Of a DNA stretch of 9,124 nt, positions 1-7,092 are shown piece after piece (within the stretch, counting starts at the first letter, position 1; each line of letters opens with the position of its first letter). Position numbers and translations under genes: made by a program. The stretch comes from an uncultured Eubacterium sp. Lineage in GTDB: Bacteria; Bacillota; Clostridia; Lachnospirales; Lachnospiraceae. The stretch spans positions 1-9,124 of the forward strand of contig CAJOPM010000066.1 in assembly GCA_905236225.1 (NCBI GenBank), read 5' to 3'. The notes beneath the pieces were generated by a model, which saw only the letters and a list, made by a program, of their open reading frames with translations, made no database searches and had not been told where the DNA came from.

Positions 1-1985
1 CTATGCTTGGCGCTACGCATCTTCCCGGCAAAAGTTATACGTATGATTACGTTGCAGAAACTGATTGCATGCTGTACAGCTATGACTATCAGCAAACCGA
101 TGACATTGTCAGTATTATCAGAAATAACCCTAACATCGCTCCCATTATCACTTCAGCCAATGCAAGCTGCATCAACTCTCTGCTTGATATGACTGCAAAT
201 CTATACAGAAAAGGAACCGATTATTATCATAAGGTTCACAATGCTTATGAAGATTACGTAAACCGTTGTACTGACTTGTTTGAGGTTCCAAAGGATTTTG
301 ACGAAATAAGCGAACTGGCTATGCCGCAAAAACCTGCCATTCTAACCAGATGGATGTATGATTATTGCCGTGCTTATTTACGCAACGATGCTCTCTTAAA
401 AAAGCACTATTACAGCGCAGATATCAGCTTTTGTATAGGCACTAATATGGTCGGAGCTCAGATGGCCAGACAAATACAAGAAGGAATAGATTCCTCTTTG
501 GCATATCTTAGAGATGCCAGAGAACTAACCTCTGCATTCAGAACAGAGTATCACTCGATAAAATCAAGAAGCGACGAGGCTCAAAGAAAAAATGCCCTGG
601 ATTCAGGCTCAGACGATTTGCCTTCTATCAGCGGGGCTCTAAACATCATTCTTTCATATGCGCAGGTTGATAATAAAACCGCTACAGAGTTTACTTCTCT
701 TATAGAAAAATTTAAGGCCTCTTCCAATAAACTTGATACCTCTGACGAGATGAGAGCGTTGCGCCGCGAAATAACCAAATATTTCTTTGAAATATATGAA
801 CTTGCTTTTTTTGCAAGTATAGAAGATGACGATGTCCCATCAGAGGTTATGATGTTCTTCTATTTCGGTTTTATTGACGAAGAACTTGCAGGAGAAGAAA
901 ATACTACTATGCTTTATAAGCTGCTTGTCACCTCTAAACGTGACAGTATGTGTAAGGTTCTTCCTGCCTACGAGTGGCTTACTATGATATATGAAGAAGA
1001 GGTCGAGCCATCTAAGAATGAATTCGATCAGGATTGGCCTGCATATCTTAATGAGCAGTACCGCTCAGGAAATATTGATGAAGACGAAATGGAAGACTTT
1101 TTAGAAGATTCGTCTCGCAAGGTCAGCTTCGAGCTTAATAATTTAGTTTCACTTGCCAACAAGATTACCTATGGCAGCATTTTAACTTATGTCCCGGTAT
1201 TCTTTAAAGAAGCCGTACTTCGTCCCTTAGGCAGTTGTCATATGACACCGCATAAAATCCATTCGGCAATAGACGAACTTAAGAAAATTGATTACTCAAT
1301 ATTCTATCGCACTACAATGATATCAAATCAAGATTATGATCTTGCAAGGTTTATGTATGACGAAGAGATTTTACCATATGTAATACTTATGCCCAACGTT
1401 GGCTCGAACGGATCTTTGTGGCAGGAGATAGAAGGGCGCAAACGTTCTACTCCGGCACGTATTATTTTATCTATGTTCCATACCGGCGATCTTAATAATA
1501 CAATCACCAAAATATGCGGCGATTATCATTGGGAGATGTGCAAACGAATTCAAGGCGTACACTGGAATGATATAACTGACCCTTCCCTTACGGCCGAATA
1601 CTGTAACTATTTGCAATTTTACCGTAAGAACCGTTCTCTTACATCCGATGTTAAAGAGAAGGTCAAAAACGCTCTTGCCAAAAACAAGAACAACTATAAA
1701 AACATATTCATTTCAGACTACATGTTATATATTAAAAATGAATCTCAAGGGCAGCCCAGGCTTAATCGAGTTTCAAGAGAGATTATGTTTAAATACTGTA
1801 CTTTTTCAAAAGAATACAGAGACTCGCTTGCCGTTAATCCTCAGTATCAATCTTTGATCGAACATTGGCGCAGCAAGCAAGCATCCAAAATACATGCTCT
1901 TGAGATGATTGAAAATAAGATTCTTAAGAATTATGACGAGCTTCCCGAAGAAGTGGAATCTCAAAAAGAATTTTTACATTTATAG
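1..1985 (+). CDS. Cyclic-nucleotide-binding-domain-like protein with long uncharacterised C-terminal region (5' end outside window)
   Basis: The reading frame is open at the left edge, so the first methionine seen (base 3) is probably internal and the true start lies outside. About the first 30 visible residues resemble the last strands of a CRP-like cyclic-nucleotide-binding beta-roll: the run VAETDCMLYSYD (residues 17-28) matches the usual VAETDCELLVLD ending, and a helical segment follows. No helix-turn-helix or transmembrane segment is visible in the remaining roughly 600 residues, which look mostly helical, acidic in the middle and rich in aromatic residues. A stretch near residues 463-481 (MPNVGS, then WQEIEGRKR) and YRKNR at 540-544 look like a conserved core, which I cannot tie to a characterised function. 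It is followed after 10 bases by the acyltransferase gene, so the two are likely co-transcribed. Inferred role: a ligand-responsive cytosolic partner of that enzyme. The coding call is firm, the domain call moderate, the function unknown. Confidence 0.75.
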   Translation, partial: MLGATHLPGKSYTYDYVAETDCMLYSYDYQQTDDIVSIIRNNPNIAPIITSANASCINSLLDMTANLYRKGTDYYHKVHNAYEDYVNRCTDLFEVPKDFDEISELAMPQKPAILTRWMYDYCRAYLRNDALLKKHYYSADISFCIGTNMVGAQMARQIQEGIDSSLAYLRDARELTSAFRTEYHSIKSRSDEAQRKNALDSGSDDLPSISGALNIILSYAQVDNKTATEFTSLIEKFKASSNKLDTSDEMRALRREITKYFFEIYELAFFASIEDDDVPSEVMMFFYFGFIDEELAGEENTTMLYKLLVTSKRDSMCKVLPAYEWLTMIYEEEVEPSKNEFDQDWPAYLNEQYRSGNIDEDEMEDFLEDSSRKVSFELNNLVSLANKITYGSILTYVPVFFKEAVLRPLGSCHMTPHKIHSAIDELKKIDYSIFYRTTMISNQDYDLARFMYDEEILPYVILMPNVGSNGSLWQEIEGRKRSTPARIILSMFHTGDLNNTITKICGDYHWEMCKRIQGVHWNDITDPSLTAEYCNYLQFYRKNRSLTSDVKEKVKNALAKNKNNYKNIFISDYMLYIKNESQGQPRLNRVSREIMFKYCTFSKEYRDSLAVNPQYQSLIEHWRSKQASKIHALEMIENKILKNYDELPEEVESQKEFLHL

Positions 1986-1995
1986 AGAATTAATT

Positions 1996-3441
1996 ATGAG
2001 CGATATACAAAAAAAAATAGACAGGCTTCACATTAAAGCCGACAAAAAGCAGCAAAAACTTCATATAAAAGCCGAAAAGCAACAAGAAAAATATCGCATC
2101 AAAGAGGAAAAGCTCAAGCAAAAACTGGGCAATGCAGATAACAAATCTTCTTACACCAATTCAGAGCCTGTTGAACTTCCCAAATGGGACAGGCTTGATA
2201 ATACTGCTCATCTTTTCCCTGTAATAGCCGGCGAGCATATGACTAATGTTTATAGGATGTGCGTTGTTCTTAGTGAACCGATTGTTGCAAAATACTTAGA
2301 TCTTGCCATCAACAAGCTGCTTCCCTGGTTTCAGAACTTTAACTCCGTACTTCGTCAGGGAATGTTCTGGTATTATTTTGAAGAAAACTCTAAACCCTAT
2401 CCTCCGGTAAGTGAAGAGCATACATTTCCATGTCAGTATTTTGCACCTAATGCCAACAGAGACTATCTGTTTCGCGTATCTTACTATGACTGCAGAATTA
2501 ATCTCGAAGTTTTTCATGTCCTGACCGACGGAAGCGGAGCCAGGAATTTTCTTAGAGAACTGGTTTATCAATATTTAGGATATGCCCATCCCGAACTGGT
2601 TGAAGGCTCAAAACAGCAATTATCCAGCGAGACATCACTTAATATAGAGGATAGTTTTGAAAAAAATTATCGCAACTACAATTTTATGGCCTACAAATCC
2701 GAAACAGCCTACCTCATAAAAGGTACATACCTTAAAGATCACCAAATGGGTATCATACGAGGCAAAATGAAAATTTCCGACATTAAGGCTGCTTCTAAGA
2801 AATATGATGCTACATTAAATGAATTTATCGTTGCCCTTGTCGTATTCGGAATATATAGAGGTGCCCTTCATAAAGGCTCGTCCCGTCAGCCGATAACAGT
2901 GGGAGTTCCGGTAGATTTAAGACCATATTTTAATTCAGATACAACCAAAAATTTCTTTGTCATGGTATCTGCAAAGTTTCATCCTCTAAAAGAACAGGAA
3001 TATCATTTTGAGGATATCATCAAAGAAATAAAAGAATCCCTTAGAGCACAGATAACTAAAGACAACCTTGAAAAGGTATTTTCTTTTACAGTTGGCAATG
3101 AAAAAATATTTGTTCTTAGAACCATTCCTTTAATATTCAAGCGTATGGGTATTAAGGCTTTTTACAAAGGAGCGGCACGAAAAAACACAACAACTGTTAC
3201 AAACATAGGAACCATCGATATCAAGGCTCCATACAAACAATACGTAAAGGACTACTACTGTTTTCTATCGAGATCATATGGACAAGATATAAAGGCAAGC
3301 ATCGCATCCTATGACGAATATCTTTCGGTAACATTTAGTTCTGTCTTGGAAGATACGTCTATTCAAAGGGAATTTTTCAGGAAATTATCCAGAGAAGGCA
3401 TCGATGTAACAATAGAAAGTAACGGTGTATATTATGGCTAA
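1996..3441 (+). CDS. Condensation/alcohol acetyltransferase-superfamily acyltransferase
   Basis: This 481-residue protein looks like a CoA-dependent acyltransferase of the superfamily that holds NRPS condensation domains, wax-ester synthases and alcohol acetyltransferases. The diagnostic motif is FHVLTDG at 173-179, which fits HHxxxDG with Phe in the first position; His174 would be the catalytic base and Asp178 structural. PVDLRPYF (305-312) and TNIGTID (402-408) fit the conserved C-terminal-half motifs of this fold. Residues 1-50 are a highly charged Lys/Gln/Glu helix made of three 11-residue repeats, followed by a polar linker to about 60. No signal peptide or membrane helix is seen, so it is probably cytosolic or membrane-peripheral. 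The ATG at 1996 is chosen because it follows the previous stop by 10 bases with a weak AGAGAA 6 bases upstream. The in-frame ATG at 1909 would lie inside the preceding gene and has no ribosome-binding site. Acyl donor and acceptor cannot be told from sequence. Confidence 0.8.
   Translation: MSDIQKKIDRLHIKADKKQQKLHIKAEKQQEKYRIKEEKLKQKLGNADNKSSYTNSEPVELPKWDRLDNTAHLFPVIAGEHMTNVYRMCVVLSEPIVAKYLDLAINKLLPWFQNFNSVLRQGMFWYYFEENSKPYPPVSEEHTFPCQYFAPNANRDYLFRVSYYDCRINLEVFHVLTDGSGARNFLRELVYQYLGYAHPELVEGSKQQLSSETSLNIEDSFEKNYRNYNFMAYKSETAYLIKGTYLKDHQMGIIRGKMKISDIKAASKKYDATLNEFIVALVVFGIYRGALHKGSSRQPITVGVPVDLRPYFNSDTTKNFFVMVSAKFHPLKEQEYHFEDIIKEIKESLRAQITKDNLEKVFSFTVGNEKIFVLRTIPLIFKRMGIKAFYKGAARKNTTTVTNIGTIDIKAPYKQYVKDYYCFLSRSYGQDIKASIASYDEYLSVTFSSVLEDTSIQREFFRKLSREGIDVTIESNGVYYG
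2026..2124 (+). repeat. Three tandem 33-bp (11-residue) repeats in the N-terminal helix of the acyltransferase
   Basis: Residues 11-21, 22-32 and 33-43 of the acyltransferase read LHIKADKKQQK, LHIKAEKQQEK and YRIKEEKLKQK. This is one 11-residue unit repeated three times, with the third copy more diverged. The DNA copies differ at many third positions, so the peptide rather than the DNA appears to be conserved. Eleven-residue periodicity is typical of hendecad coiled coils and of some lipid-binding helices. The hydrophobic positions here (1, 3 and partly 5) do not make a clean single-sided face, so either reading is tentative. Confidence 0.85.
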
Positions 3442-4102
3442 ATGTGTTAGATGTAATGTGACTATCACGGACGAAACTATGGTTTGTCCTCTATGCAATC
3501 AAATATTAGAGCCCATTGAGGGAGAAGTAACCAAAAACGTCTACCCCAACATTAGGGCTGTGCAAAAAAAGATTAATTTAGCGCTAAGACTATATATATT
3601 TTTAGCAGCCATTACGGAAGCCTTGCTTATATACATTAATATTAAGACAGATTCTAAAATTATGTGGTCTGCAATTACAGGATTTGCCTTTTTATATGCG
3701 CTTATAACAATTATATTTACAATAAACAGGGCAATAGGTCTTAAGCTCAAAATGGCAAATCATGTATTATGGGCAGTGGTTTTTGTAATAGGAATTGATT
3801 ATGCGATAGGATACCGCGGTTGGTCTTTAAGCTTTGTGCTGCCGGGCGGTATAGTGGCTATGGATGTCATTTTACTTATATTAATCCTGACACACAGAAA
3901 GCACTACCAGGACTATATCCCTATGGAACTTATGATACTTGCTGTAAGTTTCCTGCCATTGATACTATATTTTCAAAATATAGCTAGCGTCATCCAAAGC
4001 TGTGTCATTCCGATTATCGCCTCAGCTTTGCTGTTCCTTGGTACAGTTGTAATCGGAGGCGCACGTTCTAACGCAGAGCTTTCTCGCCGTTTTCACATTT
4101 AA
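3434..4102 (+). CDS. Zinc-ribbon six-helix membrane protein, DUF6320-like
   Basis: This 222-residue protein starts with a compact treble-clef or zinc-ribbon motif: CVRC at 4-7 and CPLC at 18-21 give four cysteines likely to bind one zinc. A linker follows, then about six hydrophobic segments near 48-70, 76-96, 109-126, 132-153, 163-181 and 187-208, and a short C-terminal tail ending in RRFHI. This architecture matches what I recall as the DUF6320 family of Firmicutes, whose function is unknown. The ATG at 3434 puts the first cysteine pair at the extreme N-terminus as usual for the family and overlaps the acyltransferase gene by 8 bases. A GTG at 3425 would add only three residues. No strong Shine-Dalgarno is seen, so translation is probably coupled to the upstream gene. 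Context suggests a membrane partner of the acyltransferase, which is inference. The last codons lie in the terminator hairpin shared with the convergent gene. Confidence 0.85.
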   Translation: MAKCVRCNVTITDETMVCPLCNQILEPIEGEVTKNVYPNIRAVQKKINLALRLYIFLAAITEALLIYINIKTDSKIMWSAITGFAFLYALITIIFTINRAIGLKLKMANHVLWAVVFVIGIDYAIGYRGWSLSFVLPGGIVAMDVILLILILTHRKHYQDYIPMELMILAVSFLPLILYFQNIASVIQSCVIPIIASALLFLGTVVIGGARSNAELSRRFHI

Positions 4103-4123
4103 CGAATGTGAAAACGGCATTTT
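4086..4123 (+). terminator. Hairpin terminator shared by two convergent genes
   Basis: A perfect 14-bp inverted repeat (4086-4099 with 4105-4118) encloses a 5-base loop, TAACG. On the plus strand it is followed by ATTTTAAT, a short U-tract, so it should work as an intrinsic terminator for the plus-strand operon. On the minus strand the hairpin is followed by GAGAAAGC with no U-tract, so termination of the opposite operon there would be weaker or would need another factor. The stop codons of both genes (TAA at 4100-4102 on plus; TAA at 4101-4099 on minus) overlap in and at the edge of the loop, and both arms are coding. Confidence 0.75.
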
Positions 4124-5250
4124 AATCTATCTATTTCCTGATCGCTTATCTTAACAGGTTTACCTATTGACGAGGCATCTAAAAGTGCCCTTGCTGAAAA
4201 CTCTGCAACTTCTAATCTGTCAAATGCCTGCGTCAGATTCTCACCCAACGCAATAACACCGTAATTTTTGACAATAATAATAGTATCCAGCCTAGTGATG
4301 CTGTTTGCAAAATCCTCTACATTATTTATCACATCTTCGTATTCAAATGTGCCAACATCTTGAAGTACCATATAGCTTTCCGGAATTAGTCTCGTATTAT
4401 ATCGCTCATTTGATATTGCAAAAGCCATAAGAGCCGGCGGCATTGCACTGATAACAGCATTAAAATGCATATGTTTATTGTAAATAGCCATATGAAGCTT
4501 TTTATGGCTGTTGCATCCAATATACTCATTCCCCTTGTTGCAACTGATTAAACCGAACACCTCAGATAAAAGTCCTCTTTTTATTCCCCTGTTATAGAAT
4601 GATAAGAGCTCATCTGATATTTCTATGCTCTTTATATGCTTGGCATTGCTTCTGATTAAAGAGTTGCAAATTTTAATATCGCCTAATCTTGCTGCATTAA
4701 TCTGAATTTGCGCTGTTATTTCAAGCGCTAAAAATTGATTAAATGTATCTTCTATAGACGCAGCCGCGCTAACGACGCCATGATTTTCAAGAACCACACT
4801 GTCTGCTCCGTTTCCAAAACATGCTGCAATGTTCTCTCCAAGTTCTTTGGTTCCGGTCAACTCATAAGGAGCCATAAGTACACTGCCGCATACATTATAT
4901 GATGCTTCAAATGTGTTAAGCTGCGGGATCTTTCTGATTGCGCTAAAAGCTATGATTCCCGGACTATGAGCATGAATAATCGCTCTTATATCGCTTCTTG
5001 TCTCATATATCATTTTGTGAAATGCAAGCTCACTTGACGGTTTTCCTCCCTTAATCACCTGCCCGGTTCTATCTACCAAAACAATATCTTCGGCTCTCAT
5101 AATGCCCTTATCTGTACCCCCGGGTGTAATCCAAATTCTCCCCTCATCATCCTTGACGGAAATGTTTCCGCCTGATGCCGTAGTAAGCATTCTGTCATAT
5201 ATCTTTATCATATAATCGGCGACCGTTTGAGCCCAGTTTGTATTAATCAT
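4099..5250 (-). CDS. Class II aldolase/adducin-family protein, tandem domains with degenerate second copy
   Basis: The 383-residue protein contains two class II aldolase/adducin domains. The N-terminal one (about 5-200) has everything expected of the FucA/AraD/RhaD fold: SGGN at 26-29 and TPGG at 42-45 for phosphate binding, PSSE at 71-74 with Glu74 as likely catalytic acid/base, HAH at 93-95 and His157 in ENHG as zinc ligands. It probably cleaves or epimerises a sugar phosphate or related hydroxy-acyl compound; the substrate cannot be assigned. The C-terminal half (about 215-375) has the same fold signature but aligns Ser268/Met270 with the HxH pair, Tyr330 with His157 and His249 with Glu74, so it should not bind metal in the usual way. 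The start is secure: ATG overlaps the upstream TGA (ATGA) and has AAGAGG 8 bases before it. No sugar kinase or isomerase is nearby. The last codons lie in the shared hairpin and end in RFHIR. Confidence 0.85.
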   Translation of the reverse strand: MINTNWAQTVADYMIKIYDRMLTTASGGNISVKDDEGRIWITPGGTDKGIMRAEDIVLVDRTGQVIKGGKPSSELAFHKMIYETRSDIRAIIHAHSPGIIAFSAIRKIPQLNTFEASYNVCGSVLMAPYELTGTKELGENIAACFGNGADSVVLENHGVVSAAASIEDTFNQFLALEITAQIQINAARLGDIKICNSLIRSNAKHIKSIEISDELLSFYNRGIKRGLLSEVFGLISCNKGNEYIGCNSHKKLHMAIYNKHMHFNAVISAMPPALMAFAISNERYNTRLIPESYMVLQDVGTFEYEDVINNVEDFANSITRLDTIIIVKNYGVIALGENLTQAFDRLEVAEFSARALLDASSIGKPVKISDQEIDRLKCRFHIR

Positions 5251-7088
5251 TTCTTTTTCCTCTTATTTTTCTTTATTTTTGCCTTATTAACATTGCGCGG
5301 TTTATCTTTTTTCTTATTAAGCAACGCAAAAAGCAAATCCTCTCTGTGACACAGCCTTAATGCTTCTTCTACAAGCTTTCTGTTCTCAGGCTTGCTATAC
5401 TGCATCAAAGCCCTTTGCATAGCCTTTTCATGTGGATTCTTCGCCACATATACCTTTTGCATAGTAAGCGGATTATATCCTGTATAATACATACAAGTTG
5501 ATACCGTCCCCGGTGTTGGATAAAAATCCTGTACCTGCTGCGGAGTATGATGTATGCTTTTTAGATAAAGCGCCATCTTTATTGCATCCTCTAAATTCGC
5601 CCCCGGATGCGAAGACATAAGATAGGGCACCAGATACTGCTCTTTTTTTATTTTCTCATTAATCAATTTGAACTTTGAGGCAAATTTTTTATATACATCA
5701 AATGATGGTTTCCCCATAAGATCAAGCACTTTATCAGATACATGTTCAGGTGCAACCCTAAGCTGTCCACTGATGTGGTATTTGCACAGTTCTGTCAAAA
5801 AATCACTATTTTTGTCTGCAAGCACATAATCATACCTGATTCCTGACCTGATAAACACTTTTTTTACTTTCGGAAGTGCTCTAAGCGCCCTCAGCACTTC
5901 TATATATTCACTGTGATCTGCAATTAAATTTTTACAAGGCTTAGGATATAAGCACTGTTTGTTCTTACATGCTCCAAACTTCAGCTGTTTATCACATGCC
6001 GGCCTCATAAAATCAGCTGTAGGTCCTCCCACATCATGGATATATCCTTTAAAATCCTTGTCGGAAATTATCTTCTTAGCTTCTTCTATAATAGATTCTT
6101 TACTTCTCGACTGTATAATTCTCCCCTGATGAAAATTTAGTGCACAAAAATTACATGCGCCAAAACAACCTCTATTAGATGTTATTGAAAACTTAATTTC
6201 GGATATTGCAGGTATCCCTTCTTTGTCGTAAATCGGATGCGCTCTTCTCATATACGGCAAAGCATAGACATCATCCATCTCAATCTTATCAAGCGGCTTT
6301 GAAGGTGGGTTCTGCACCACAAACAAGCTGTTATCATAGGTCTCATATAGTCTTTTAGCGCTATAGGCATCAGTGTTTTCATACTGGATAGCAAAGCTTT
6401 TTGCATAAACTTTTTTGCTTAATTTGACTTCTTCATAATCAGGCAACCTTATAGCATCATATATAGAAGACTCATCTCTTGTCTTTATGACTGTTCCGTC
6501 TATATAAGTAATCTCATCTACCCTAAGACCTGAGTCTAGTGCCTGCGCAATCTCAACTATGCTCCGCTCACCCATCCCGTAGGATATTATGTCTGCCCCT
6601 GAATCCAATAATATGGAGCGTCTGATACTGTCTGACCAATAATCATAGTGTGCAAGTCTTCTAAGCGAAGCCTCAAGTCCTCCTATAATTATAGGCGTCT
6701 TTTTGTATTTTTTACGTATCATATTACAGTAGACTATTACAGCTCTATCAGGCCTGTAGCCGATCTTACCCGCAGGACTGTATGCATCCGCTTTACGTCT
6801 TTTTTTGGCCACCGTATAATGATTTACCATAGAATCCATATTTCCTGAAGAAACCAAAAAGCCCAGCCTTGGTTCACCAAACTCGGTGATTGAATTTTCA
6901 TTGTGAAAATCAGGCTGGGCCAAAATACAGACACTAAATCCATGAAGCTGTAATACTCTTGATATAATAGCCGTTCCAAATGACGGATGATCTACATATG
7001 CGTCTCCCGATACATATACGAAATCCGGTCTATCTATCTTATCAAGCTGCATCTCTTTTTTATTTATTGGTAAAAATCCGTTTGGCAT
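5247..7088 (-). CDS. ygiQ: YgiQ-family radical SAM protein
   Basis: A 613-residue member of the YgiQ family of radical SAM enzymes, whose reaction is unknown. The N-terminal domain begins with the family signature around DFVYVSGDAYVDHPSFG (22-38), AQPD (57-60) and GNMDSMVNHYT (82-92). The radical SAM core carries CFGACNFC, with Cys308, Cys312 and Cys315 as the 4Fe-4S ligands that reductively cleave S-adenosylmethionine. A second cysteine group follows at 365, 374, 379 and 385, a usual YgiQ insertion that may hold another cluster or zinc. RVAPEHVS (444-451) and DFYPTPGT (521-528) are also typical. The C-terminus is a lysine-rich tail (about 591-613), so the protein is somewhat shorter than the longest YgiQ members. 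It should be cytosolic. It starts 4 bases after the ApbE stop with only a weak AAAG before the ATG, so coupling is likely, and its stop overlaps the aldolase start. Confidence 0.93.
   Translation of the reverse strand: MPNGFLPINKKEMQLDKIDRPDFVYVSGDAYVDHPSFGTAIISRVLQLHGFSVCILAQPDFHNENSITEFGEPRLGFLVSSGNMDSMVNHYTVAKKRRKADAYSPAGKIGYRPDRAVIVYCNMIRKKYKKTPIIIGGLEASLRRLAHYDYWSDSIRRSILLDSGADIISYGMGERSIVEIAQALDSGLRVDEITYIDGTVIKTRDESSIYDAIRLPDYEEVKLSKKVYAKSFAIQYENTDAYSAKRLYETYDNSLFVVQNPPSKPLDKIEMDDVYALPYMRRAHPIYDKEGIPAISEIKFSITSNRGCFGACNFCALNFHQGRIIQSRSKESIIEEAKKIISDKDFKGYIHDVGGPTADFMRPACDKQLKFGACKNKQCLYPKPCKNLIADHSEYIEVLRALRALPKVKKVFIRSGIRYDYVLADKNSDFLTELCKYHISGQLRVAPEHVSDKVLDLMGKPSFDVYKKFASKFKLINEKIKKEQYLVPYLMSSHPGANLEDAIKMALYLKSIHHTPQQVQDFYPTPGTVSTCMYYTGYNPLTMQKVYVAKNPHEKAMQRALMQYSKPENRKLVEEALRLCHREDLLFALLNKKKDKPRNVNKAKIKKNKRKKK
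5259..5264 (-). promoter_or_regulatory. Shine-Dalgarno site for the aldolase gene inside the ygiQ tail
   Basis: On the minus strand AAGAGG lies 8 bases before the aldolase ATG (5250-5248). The site is inside the last codons of ygiQ and is spelled by its lysine/arginine-rich C-terminus, so ribosomes finishing ygiQ uncover it directly. It fixes the aldolase start and supports translational coupling. Confidence 0.7.
6861..6920. repeat. Inverted repeat able to fold as a three-way junction within ygiQ
   Basis: A perfect 9-bp inverted repeat (6861-6869 with 6912-6920) encloses two smaller inverted repeats: 5 bp at 6874-6878/6885-6889 with a 6-base loop, and 7 bp at 6894-6900/6904-6910 with a 3-base loop. 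Together they could fold into a branched three-stem structure in either strand. The arms encode conserved YgiQ residues (AQPD and PRLG), so coding constraint alone may explain the outer pairing. Function is unproven. Confidence 0.4.
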
Positions 7089-7092
7089 ATCT

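Noticed and set aside
800..818. Small hairpin with a seven-T loop inside the first gene
   Set aside because: The six-bp stem encloses the T-run rather than preceding it, so it is not an intrinsic terminator, and it sits in mid-gene coding sequence.
1909..1995. Upstream in-frame ATG that would lengthen the acyltransferase by 29 residues
   Set aside because: It lies inside the preceding gene, has no ribosome-binding site, and the added residues do not resemble the repeat or the family; the ATG at 1996 fits the gene junction.
2296..2571. 91-codon open frame on the minus strand inside the acyltransferase gene
   Set aside because: Antisense to the HxxxDG region of a real gene, with no recognisable features of its own.
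3425..3433. GTG start three codons earlier for the zinc-ribbon membrane protein
   Set aside because: ATG at 3434 is the stronger start codon and puts the zinc ribbon at the usual distance from the N-terminus; the difference is only three residues.
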